DNA of 64,000 nt from Zobellia amurskyensis (lineage in GTDB: Bacteria; Bacteroidota; Bacteroidia; Flavobacteriales; Flavobacteriaceae). Under the pieces are notes generated by a model. The model did not search any database, was not told the origin of the DNA, and worked only from the letters and a program-made list of their open reading frames with translations. Position 1 is the first letter of the stretch. The number at the start of each line of letters is the position of its first letter. A program made the translations under genes and the position numbers. The stretch covers positions 62,001 through 126,000 of the forward strand of contig NZ_RCNR01000003.1 in assembly GCF_009725985.1 (NCBI RefSeq), given 5' to 3'. Shown in pieces: positions 9,930 to 17,767 of the stretch.

Positions 9930-9955
9930 AATTGCCTGGGGAAACCCAGGTAATT
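9930..9955 (+). terminator. Strong stem-loop with GAAA tetraloop after SusD (terminator or attenuator)
   Basis: AATTGCCTGGG (9930-9940) pairs with CCCAGGTAATT (9945-9955) over 11 positions with one G-T wobble, closing a GAAA tetraloop, and a T-rich tract follows. This is the shape of an intrinsic terminator. It lies between SusD and the downstream enzyme gene in the same orientation, so it probably reduces readthrough and keeps SusC/SusD expression above that of the catabolic genes. Confidence 0.7.
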
Positions 9956-10046
9956 TTCTTTCGTGTAAATACTAGAGAATAAAAGATATAGATCCTCTTT
10001 GGGTACTTGTAGATATACGAAAAATCTGAATTTAAAAATAGGGACT

Positions 10047-12377
10047 ATGCCAAAATTGATATTGTTTTTAATGGTGTTAGGGGTGAGCTTCTCTTGTTCC
10101 GAAAAGGTAGAAGATGATTTGGACTTATCAGGTGCGTCAATTTTAATTTCTGAGGAAATTAAAGACTCCATGCGTGAAACCGCAGGTGATGTGCTGGTAC
10201 AAGAAATTGAAAAACGAACTACTCTTGAACTTCTTAAAACAAACGATTGGAGTTCCGATACAACCATAGCCATAGCCTTACAAGATGTCACTGATATACT
10301 TGGTGAAAAGGTTCCGGACCAAGACGAGGCTGAAGGAAATATTTTAAAAAGAGAGGGATATCGAATTGTTCATAAGCAAATTGGTGAAAAGAATATTTTA
10401 TGGATTATAGGAGCAGATGCAAGAGGATTGCTTTATGGCATTGGAAAACTATTAAGAACTGCAAAAATGCAGGAGAAGAAGATTACACTTGCATCTAATA
10501 TTGATATTTCTGAATCCCCAGAATTTGAATTGCGTGGACATCAATTTGGTTATCGAAATACAGCAAACTCATGGGATTCGTGGACAATAGCACAATTTGA
10601 TCAGCACTTTCGTGAACAAGTACTTTTTGGTGCGAACAGTTTTGAGAACATACCATTTCAAGACCCCAACTCTAGTGTACACTTTAAAATTCACCCTCAA
10701 GAAATGGAGGTTGAATTAAGTAAGATCTGTGACAAATATGAAGCTGATTATTGGGTTTGGACACCTGCTCCACATGATTTATCCATTCAGAATGCACATC
10801 AAAAAGGTTTGGAAGAACAAGAAGCATTTTATGCTCGTTGCCCAAGACTTGATGGTGTATTTGTACCTGGTGGTGATCCTGGTGAGAATCATCCATCCAA
10901 ACTAATACCATATCTAAAAGATCTATCTGTACTATTAAAAAAACACCATCCTGATGCAGGTATATGGGTATCCCTGCAAGGTTTTAATGAAGAGAAAGTA
11001 TCCTATTTTTTTGAATACCTACAAACTGAAAATCCAGATTGGCTTAAAGGGCTAGTATATGGGCCAAGCAGTCCACCAATTGAGGTAGAACGCGAACTAC
11101 TTCCTGAAAAATACAAACATCGCTTTTACCCAGATATTACACATACTGTTCGTTGTCACTATCCTGTTGAAAATTGGGATCAAGCGTTTGCGCTTACTTT
11201 AGGAAGAGAACCTTGTAATCCACAACCAAATCACTACGCTAAACTATTTAATCAAGATGCATCATTTACAGATGGTTTTATTACCTATTCTGACGGTTCA
11301 CATGATGATATAAACAAAGTTGTTTGGAGCCAATTAGGTTGGAATTCTAAGGTTAATATTGAAAATACAATTCTTGAATACAGTAGATTTTTCTTTGGTG
11401 AAGCAATAGCAGAAGATGCTACTACCGGAATTTTAAATCTAGAAAAAAATTGGGAAGGTCCTTTAATTGGAAATGCTATTGTAAAAAAAACATTATCACA
11501 TTGGCAAAAATTAGAAAATGAAAATCCACAATTACAAGATAATTGGCGCTGGCAACAATTACTAATGCGAGCCTATTATGATGAATATATTCAAGACCGT
11601 TTAACCTATGAAAAAAATCTAGAATCAGAAGTATATGATTTATTTGCTGACGCCAAAAATAAGGGTGTAGACAAAACAATGCAAGATGCACTTGAACATT
11701 TAAAAAAGGCGGATATTGAACCAGTTTCACAAGATTTAAAAAAGAAGGTTTTTAATTATGCAGATGCTTTATTTAAATCTGTAGGTGCGCAAACAAGTGT
11801 TGAAAAATACAATGCAAGTGGAACCGAACGAGGTGCAATTCTCGATTTGATTGATCATCCTTTAAATAATAGATGGTGGCTAGAAGATGAATTTAAAAAA
11901 ATAGAAAAGCTAAAAACAGAAGAAGAAAAACTAAATAGATTATTGTTTTTAAAGACATATGAAAACCCAAGTGAAGGTAGTTTTTATGATAACATTTCTA
12001 GTGCTGATGCTAAACATGTAACATCTAAAACTGATGACGCAATTGACTTTTTATGGGAAAAAAATGGTAAAAGTAGAAAACGACTTTCAACCCAATTATT
12101 TCAATTTACGCCAACATTAGAATATAATGAACTTGATTCCGATGCAAGTTATATTATACGTGTTTCAGGGTATGGAGAAGCTCTTTTACGGGCCAATGGT
12201 CAACTTTTGAAACCAACAAAATATGAAAAAGACTTTGAGCAATTCAAAGAATTTCCTCTAGACAAGAAGCTTATAAAAGACGGAAAACTTAAAATCACTT
12301 TTGACAAACCCGACGAAGAACATTTGAATTGGAGAAAGCAATCGCGAGTGACCGATGTTTGGATTATAAAACAATAG
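10047..12377 (+). CDS. Exported lipoprotein with GH67/GH20-like TIM barrel, putative glycoside hydrolase
   Basis: From the ATG at 10047 the protein has 776 residues and a lipoprotein signal with the lipid cysteine at residue 17 (VSFSC). This is a better start than the in-frame upstream one. The first ~150 residues resemble the alpha-glucuronidase/hexosaminidase N-terminal domain (GYRIVHKQ, WIIGADARGLLYGIGKLLR). A barrel follows, starting at ELRGHQFGYRNTANSWDSW. VPGGDPGE (about 273-280) and YSDGSHDD (about 414-421) carry conserved-looking acidic residues that are catalytic candidates. The C-terminal ~100 residues may form a beta-sandwich. I cannot assign a numbered family or a substrate. It probably trims oligosaccharides at the periplasmic or cell surface for the kinase, isomerase and aldolase genes behind it. 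Confidence 0.75.
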   Translation: MPKLILFLMVLGVSFSCSEKVEDDLDLSGASILISEEIKDSMRETAGDVLVQEIEKRTTLELLKTNDWSSDTTIAIALQDVTDILGEKVPDQDEAEGNILKREGYRIVHKQIGEKNILWIIGADARGLLYGIGKLLRTAKMQEKKITLASNIDISESPEFELRGHQFGYRNTANSWDSWTIAQFDQHFREQVLFGANSFENIPFQDPNSSVHFKIHPQEMEVELSKICDKYEADYWVWTPAPHDLSIQNAHQKGLEEQEAFYARCPRLDGVFVPGGDPGENHPSKLIPYLKDLSVLLKKHHPDAGIWVSLQGFNEEKVSYFFEYLQTENPDWLKGLVYGPSSPPIEVERELLPEKYKHRFYPDITHTVRCHYPVENWDQAFALTLGREPCNPQPNHYAKLFNQDASFTDGFITYSDGSHDDINKVVWSQLGWNSKVNIENTILEYSRFFFGEAIAEDATTGILNLEKNWEGPLIGNAIVKKTLSHWQKLENENPQLQDNWRWQQLLMRAYYDEYIQDRLTYEKNLESEVYDLFADAKNKGVDKTMQDALEHLKKADIEPVSQDLKKKVFNYADALFKSVGAQTSVEKYNASGTERGAILDLIDHPLNNRWWLEDEFKKIEKLKTEEEKLNRLLFLKTYENPSEGSFYDNISSADAKHVTSKTDDAIDFLWEKNGKSRKRLSTQLFQFTPTLEYNELDSDASYIIRVSGYGEALLRANGQLLKPTKYEKDFEQFKEFPLDKKLIKDGKLKITFDKPDEEHLNWRKQSRVTDVWIIKQ

Positions 12378-12433
12378 TTGATTACTTTCACTATAGCACA
12401 CTAATTCTAGTTTGATTTAAGAATTTGCAGAAA

Positions 12434-13417
12434 ATGACACAGGTAACTCATAACAAAAAACCATCATCCTTTTACATAGGCCTAGATATTGGTGGTACCA
12501 AATGTGCTATTGTTTTGAGTGATATAGAATTCCACATCTACGAAAAGGTGTTTTTTGAAACCGATGTAGAGCGCGGACCAACCGCTATAATCAATGAATT
12601 CAAACTTCATATTCAAAAACTTCTTGAAAAATACAATCATAAAAACTTAGTGAAAATAGGTATAAGCTGTGGTGGGCCACTTAATTCAAAAAAGGGATTA
12701 ATAAAATCACCGCCAAATTTACCTGGCTGGATTGATATTCCGATTGTTGCTATTCTTAAGGAGGAATTCGGTGTTGATGTTGCCCTTCAAAATGATGCCA
12801 ATGCATGCGCTTTAGCCGAATGGATGATGGGTGCTGGAAAAGGAACAGAAAACATGATATTTCTAACCTTTGGAACCGGAATGGGAGCCGGTCTTATTTT
12901 AAATGGTAAAATCTATTCAGGTACTAATGATCTTGGAGGAGAAGTAGGTCATCTACGCTTAGCAGATGACGGGCCCGTAGGTTTTGGTAAAGCTGGATCG
13001 TTTGAAGGATTCTGTAGCGGAGGCGGTATTGCAAAATTGGCTAAGAGTGTGGTTCTAGAAAAGCATCAAAATAACATAACAGTTGAGTTTTGCTCTTCAA
13101 AAGAAAATCTCGATAAATTAACAGCTAAATCAGTGTTTACTGCTGCAATACAAGGTGATACAACAGCACTCGAAATTGTAAAAATATCAGCAAAATATTT
13201 TGGAAAAGCACTGGCACTACTAATCGATACTTTAAACCCAGAATGCATTGTAATCGGCAGCATTTATGCTAGAAACGAAGCCTTATTAAAACCCTTGGTT
13301 TATGAAGTGCTTGAAAAAGAAGCGATACCCGAAGCACTAGAAGTTTGTCGTATTTTACCTGCAAAACTGGGTGATAAAATAGGTGATTATGCAGCACTAG
13401 GTGTTGCTATGCAGTAG
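12434..13417 (+). CDS. ROK-family sugar kinase
   Basis: This cytoplasmic ATP-dependent kinase has 327 residues from the ATG at 12434; a TTG three codons upstream is the alternative start. DIGGTK (about 18-23) is the phosphate-binding loop, QNDANACALAEW carries the catalytic Asp, and GTGMGAGLILNGKIYSG with GGEVGHL gives the ROK signature. The usual CxCGxxGCxE zinc site is missing and replaced by FGKAGSFEGFCSGGG, as in a subset of ROK kinases. Its position 43 bp before a sugar-phosphate isomerase suggests it phosphorylates the sugar that the isomerase uses. The substrate may be an amino sugar or hexose but is unproven. Confidence 0.88.
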   Translation: MTQVTHNKKPSSFYIGLDIGGTKCAIVLSDIEFHIYEKVFFETDVERGPTAIINEFKLHIQKLLEKYNHKNLVKIGISCGGPLNSKKGLIKSPPNLPGWIDIPIVAILKEEFGVDVALQNDANACALAEWMMGAGKGTENMIFLTFGTGMGAGLILNGKIYSGTNDLGGEVGHLRLADDGPVGFGKAGSFEGFCSGGGIAKLAKSVVLEKHQNNITVEFCSSKENLDKLTAKSVFTAAIQGDTTALEIVKISAKYFGKALALLIDTLNPECIVIGSIYARNEALLKPLVYEVLEKEAIPEALEVCRILPAKLGDKIGDYAALGVAMQ

Positions 13418-13460
13418 AAAATCTACAGGTAAAAAACATATTGAAGGATAAAAAAATAGT

Positions 13461-14096
13461 ATGAAATTAGAAGATGTACTCGAAAAATTAATAAAACGCT
13501 ATCCATCGTTAGAATCTTGTAGTGAAGCAGTATTAAACGCGGGGGAAGAATTGGTAGATTGTTATCAAAACGAAGGCAAGTTATTGATATGTGGTAATGG
13601 AGGTAGTGCTTCCGATTCCGATCATATCGTAGGAGAATTAATGAAAAGTTTTTCAAAAAAACGTCCGGTAACCAGTGAATTTTCGAACCAATTACAAGAA
13701 AGCTCAAAAGAAAGAGGAGCACTATTGGCTTCAAAATTAGAAAGAGGCTTATCAGCTATTTCATTAAATGCTCATGGAGGTTTGATTTCCGCTATTTCAA
13801 ATGATATTGGTGGTGATTTTATTTTTGCCCAACAGGTATTAGGTTATGGTAAAAAAAATGACGTTTTGTTAGCTATAAGTACCTCAGGGAATTCGGTAAA
13901 TGTTTTAGATGCATGCATCACAGCAAAAGCCTTAGGCATGAAGGTGATTGGTTTGTTAGGCGAAACAGGAGGCAAAATAAAAGCCTTTTGCGATGTAGCA
14001 ATTTGTGTGCCGGCAACCAATACTGCAGCAGTACAAGAATATCATTTACCAGTATATCACACACTTTGTATCATGGTTGAAGAAACCATTTTTTAA
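13461..14096 (+). CDS. SIS-domain sugar-phosphate isomerase (GmhA-like)
   Basis: The protein has 211 residues and a single SIS domain. CGNGGSASDSDH (44-55), ISTSGNS and VQEYHLPVYH near the C-terminus match phosphoheptose isomerases. H55, E59, Q192 and H200 align with the four zinc ligands of E. coli GmhA (His61, Glu65, Gln172, His180). A helical insertion of about 25 residues (VTSEFSNQLQESSKERG) is absent from typical GmhA. It probably interconverts an aldose and ketose phosphate in the cytoplasm. Standing between a ROK kinase and a DapA-family aldolase, it is more likely catabolic than part of lipopolysaccharide heptose synthesis. MurNAc-6-P etherase is less likely given the length and zinc site. 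Confidence 0.82.
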   Translation: MKLEDVLEKLIKRYPSLESCSEAVLNAGEELVDCYQNEGKLLICGNGGSASDSDHIVGELMKSFSKKRPVTSEFSNQLQESSKERGALLASKLERGLSAISLNAHGGLISAISNDIGGDFIFAQQVLGYGKKNDVLLAISTSGNSVNVLDACITAKALGMKVIGLLGETGGKIKAFCDVAICVPATNTAAVQEYHLPVYHTLCIMVEETIF

Positions 14097-14153
14097 TTTG
14101 AAAGATGAATGATTCCATTTTATCCAACATCAATTAAAGAAACCACTTAACAA

Positions 14154-15542
14154 ATGAGCACTTCAAGAATTTCGAGCTTTTTAGTATTTCTAGTGTTAAC
14201 ACTTATGATAAGTTGTAAAGAAAAAGTAGTGTCTAAAAATAACATAATGATCGAAAAACAAATCACTTTCAATGCAAAAACCCATGCCTTGGATAATAAT
14301 GATAATTTCTCACCCGACGGACAGTTTTTATGTTACGATACACGGTATATGGTCTTCAATACTAATCTTGCAAATAGCAAGTCCGTAGAAAAAGTTGCCA
14401 TTGCCACTGGCGAAGAAACGATACTATGGCAACCGGAATCTGTTTCAGGAGAAAATGGGGCTCCTGGGGTAGCAGCAGTTTCATACCATCCTACAGAAAA
14501 CAAAGTTATTTTTATTCATGGACCTCAACTAGATGAAATTGATACAAGAGGCTATTATGATATAAGAAATAGAAATGGAGCAATAGTTAGCGCTGACGGA
14601 AATGGTGAATTTTCAATAGCTGATTTAAGAGATGTTGCTACTGATAGACCTACGACTTCAGGAGCACAACGTGGTGGAACACACCGACATGAATATTCTA
14701 GAAATGGGGAACGAATTGGTTTTACATATGATGACTTTTTACAGCAAGATTATGATCGTACTATTGGTTATATGGAAGCGAATAAAAATGCCCCTGACGG
14801 ATTCGATCATTATTTTGCTGTATTGCTAAAACCGACTAAAAAAGGAGAATCAAAACCAGGAGAAATAGAAAAAGCTTATGGCGATTCATGGGTAGATTCT
14901 CTTGGATCCAAACGTGCCTTTATTGGAAAAGTAAGAGCAGAAAACGGTATTGATTATGAGACATCCTTATTTGTAGCAGAAATATCAGATTCAGTAGAGA
15001 TAACGTCGGCCTATTCTGGCGATGCCATTACATATCCAGAACCTCCAAAAGGAATTCAAATAAAAAGGTTGACACATAGTACATCGGACGAAGGCATTGT
15101 AAGAGGGTCATATTCTGGTAAACAGGTAGCCTATTTATCTAAAGATAAAAAAGGCATATTACAGGTTTTTGTAATTCCGGTTGACGGTTCGGATCGCGCT
15201 GAAGAAATAGAAAAGAAACCGAAACAGGTCACTAATTTTACAGCTGATGCCAGTTATGTTCGTTGGCATCCTTCTGATCAATGGTTGTTTTCTATTAGTA
15301 ACGGAAAGGTGTATGCTAATTATGTGGGTTCTTCGAAAGATTTTGGAAAATCAATTTTACTGACCCCAAATAATTTGAACCGAGAAGCATTGGTTGTATC
15401 TCAAGATGGCAAATTATTGGCCTACAATATAAATATCCCACATGCTACTGCATCTCGAATAATAGATGGAAAACAGACAAATGAATATAAACAAATATTC
15501 GTTTTAGAGCTCAAAGATACGCTCAACCTATCCATCCAATAA
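14154..15542 (+). CDS. DUF3748-like (YidR-type) beta-propeller lipoprotein
   Basis: This 462-residue lipoprotein has a lipobox near residue 21 (LMISCKE). Repeated beta-propeller blades follow, such as NFSPDGQFLCYDTR, SYHPTENKVIFIHGP and HEYSRNGERIGFTYDD. The stretch VIFIHGPQ followed by YDIRNRNGAIV matches my memory of the DUF3748 / E. coli YidR family, whose gene lies next to sugar-acid (galactonate) genes. No enzymatic role is established for that family. A periplasmic or outer-membrane role in sugar handling, such as a mutarotase, lactonase or lyase activity, is only a guess. It is cotranscribed with the kinase, isomerase and importer. Confidence 0.72.
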   Translation: MSTSRISSFLVFLVLTLMISCKEKVVSKNNIMIEKQITFNAKTHALDNNDNFSPDGQFLCYDTRYMVFNTNLANSKSVEKVAIATGEETILWQPESVSGENGAPGVAAVSYHPTENKVIFIHGPQLDEIDTRGYYDIRNRNGAIVSADGNGEFSIADLRDVATDRPTTSGAQRGGTHRHEYSRNGERIGFTYDDFLQQDYDRTIGYMEANKNAPDGFDHYFAVLLKPTKKGESKPGEIEKAYGDSWVDSLGSKRAFIGKVRAENGIDYETSLFVAEISDSVEITSAYSGDAITYPEPPKGIQIKRLTHSTSDEGIVRGSYSGKQVAYLSKDKKGILQVFVIPVDGSDRAEEIEKKPKQVTNFTADASYVRWHPSDQWLFSISNGKVYANYVGSSKDFGKSILLTPNNLNREALVVSQDGKLLAYNINIPHATASRIIDGKQTNEYKQIFVLELKDTLNLSIQ

Positions 15543-15562
15543 GTACTTAAAAAATCAACGAT

Positions 15563-16795
15563 TTGAAAAACGCTACACAAACCAATAACTACCGAGGTGC
15601 CTTTGCTCTAATGACCACACTTTTTTTCATTTGGGGTGCTATTGTGTCACTTAATGATATTCTGATTCCGCATTTCAAAGGTTTGTTCGAGATGAATTAT
15701 ACCGAAACAATGCTCATTCAATTCTGTTTCTTTGGTGCATATTTTTTAATGGCAGTTCCTGCGAGTTTACTCATTGAGCGCATTGGATATAAAAAAGGTA
15801 TTTCAATAGGTTTGATAACCATAGGCCTAGGTGCACTATTATTTTTGCCTGCATCATGGGCAGTTTCCTATCCATTATTTCTATTTGGATTATTTACTAT
15901 GGCAACAGGAAGTGTAATTCTGCAGGTTGTGGCCAATCCATATGTTATTATTTTAGGAAAACCAGAAACAGCATCGAGTCGCTTAAACTTAGCACAGGGT
16001 ATTAATTCTTTAGCCACTACTCTAGCTCCTTTAGCAGGAGGTTTTTTGATTTTAGGACACTATAATTCTCCAAAAGAGGCGGCCGCTGCAGTTGAAGGCC
16101 CGTATGTTGGCTTAGCTATTTTTGCCTTTGTTATTGCTACCATTTTCTTTTTCTTAAAATTGCCAACAGTATTAGAAACGGATGGAGTAAAAGTAAAGGG
16201 CAATGTGTTACGTTTTCGACAACTACGTTTGGGAGCTATCGCATTAATGCTTTATGTTGGAGCTGAAGTCGCAATTGGCAGTTTTATTGTCAACTTTTTA
16301 GGTGAAGCAAATATTGCTGGTTTTGCTGAGAAAAAAGCTGCTACTTATATTCCTATTTATTGGGCAGGGTTAATGATTGGCCGATTTTTAGGTTCTGCAA
16401 TACTACAAAAAGCAAGTGCACAGAAAGTGTTATGTGCCTCAGCCTTGGCTTCAGTTCTTTTGCTTGCTATAACTATACTTACAAATGGTTATGTAGCCAT
16501 GTGGGCTATGCTCGCTGTTGGACTTTTCAACTCAATTATGTGGTCTAATATTTTTACTTTGTCTGTAAGCGGTTTGGGTAAATACACGAACAAAGCTTCC
16601 GGTATTTTGGTAATGGCACCCGTTGGTGGGGCTATATTACCCCTATTACAAGGAGTTCTAGCGGATATGCCAGCAATTGGTTTACACCTTTCATATATAT
16701 TACCACTATTGTGCTATGTATTTATAATCTACTATGCGCTTAATGGATATAAACCCGGTGCGAACGAATTGGCACGAGTTGAAGCTAGCAATTGA
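15563..16795 (+). CDS. MFS sugar:proton symporter, FucP/GluP type
   Basis: This inner-membrane importer has 410 residues and 12 predicted helices. FALMTTLFFIWGAIVSLNDILIPHFK at the N-terminus (read as adjacent shorter motifs FFIWG and NDILIPHFK) is typical of L-fucose/glucose/galactose permeases, as are ERIGYKKG and the GQGINSL-like AQGINSLATTLAP. The start is a TTG at 15563: no ATG keeps the conserved first helix, and the next Met lies inside it. It probably imports a neutral or acetylated monosaccharide for the ROK kinase. It overlaps the next gene by 4 bp (TTGA), a sign of translational coupling. Confidence 0.88.
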   Translation: MKNATQTNNYRGAFALMTTLFFIWGAIVSLNDILIPHFKGLFEMNYTETMLIQFCFFGAYFLMAVPASLLIERIGYKKGISIGLITIGLGALLFLPASWAVSYPLFLFGLFTMATGSVILQVVANPYVIILGKPETASSRLNLAQGINSLATTLAPLAGGFLILGHYNSPKEAAAAVEGPYVGLAIFAFVIATIFFFLKLPTVLETDGVKVKGNVLRFRQLRLGAIALMLYVGAEVAIGSFIVNFLGEANIAGFAEKKAATYIPIYWAGLMIGRFLGSAILQKASAQKVLCASALASVLLLAITILTNGYVAMWAMLAVGLFNSIMWSNIFTLSVSGLGKYTNKASGILVMAPVGGAILPLLQGVLADMPAIGLHLSYILPLLCYVFIIYYALNGYKPGANELARVEASN

Positions 16796-17739
16796 GTTTT
16801 ACAAATAATTCAAGACACTTGAAAAAAGAATTGTACCCACTTCACGGAATTGTAACCGTTTTAAACACGCCGTTTACAAAAGATAACACTGTAGATATAG
16901 CTGCACTGAAAACAAATGTAACCTATGCAATTGAAGCAGGAGTTAAAGGGTTCTTAGTGCCTGCAATGGCTGCAGAAGTATATAAACTTTCAGCTACAGA
17001 GCGCCTAAATATGGTGGCCGCAGTTCTTGAAGAATCTAAAAATATACCTGTTATAGCTGGCATTGGTGCTCATACAATTGAAGAAAGCAAAAAGCTACTA
17101 CAATCGCATTTAGACTTGGGATGCAAAAATGTGCTATTCCAAATTCCTTATAGTAACGACGCACAATTTGAATCGCAATTTGCAGAATTAGCAAGTTTAG
17201 GTCCTGAAATGATTATGCTACAAGATTGGGATTTTTCAGGCGATGGTTTGTCTGATAGTTTAATAGCAAATCTTTTTGAAAAACACGAAGCCTTTCGTTG
17301 CTTAAAAATTGAAACGGTGCCTGCAGGGGTAAAATATTCAAGAATATTAGAGCTAACAAAAGGTCATCTAAATTTAAGTGGTGGCTGGGCTGTTTCTCAA
17401 ATGATAGAAGGACTTAAAAGAGGTGTACATGCATTTATGCCAACCGGAATGCATTATATTTATACTGAAATCTACCAACGTTTTCAGAACGACCAAACAA
17501 AAGAAGCAATAGAATTATTTAATAAAATATTACCTGTTTTAGCTTTCTCAAATCAACATCTTGATATTTCAATCCACTTTTTTAAGCGCCTACTTTTTAA
17601 ACAAGGTATTTATAGTACCCCAAACGTAAGAACCCCTATTTCAAAGTTTGACAAAATTCATCAAAAAATCGCGGATAAACATATTCGACATATCATTGAA
17701 CTAGAATATGATTTAAAGTTAAAACGAAACGTAAAATAA
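16792..17739 (+). CDS. Divergent DapA/NanA-family aldolase or lyase lacking the usual Tyr
   Basis: This TIM-barrel protein of 315 residues belongs to the dihydrodipicolinate synthase / N-acetylneuraminate lyase family. The Schiff-base lysine is present (K172 in CLKIETVP). The family GTTGE loop reads AMAAE (58-62), and the active-site Tyr of the YN-P motif is replaced by Gln (Q144 in IMLQDWDFSGDG). It starts at a TTG overlapping the MFS stop codon. It is last in the SusC/SusD operon and may cleave a 2-keto-3-deoxy sugar acid or carry out a related aldol reaction; the residue changes argue against a standard DapA or NanA activity. It is not close to the other two DapA-family proteins in the window. 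Confidence 0.82.
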   Translation: MSFTNNSRHLKKELYPLHGIVTVLNTPFTKDNTVDIAALKTNVTYAIEAGVKGFLVPAMAAEVYKLSATERLNMVAAVLEESKNIPVIAGIGAHTIEESKKLLQSHLDLGCKNVLFQIPYSNDAQFESQFAELASLGPEMIMLQDWDFSGDGLSDSLIANLFEKHEAFRCLKIETVPAGVKYSRILELTKGHLNLSGGWAVSQMIEGLKRGVHAFMPTGMHYIYTEIYQRFQNDQTKEAIELFNKILPVLAFSNQHLDISIHFFKRLLFKQGIYSTPNVRTPISKFDKIHQKIADKHIRHIIELEYDLKLKRNVK

Positions 17740-17767
17740 AAATATATTTTACTATTAATACACACTA

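Noticed and set aside
9887-10291. Minus-strand ORF of 134 codons over the start of the TIM-barrel lipoprotein gene
   Set aside because: It runs antisense through a clear coding region and through the terminator hairpin; composition is that of a shadow frame.
13461-14096. MurNAc-6-phosphate etherase (MurQ) for the SIS-domain protein
   Set aside because: It is shorter than MurQ and keeps all four GmhA zinc ligands.
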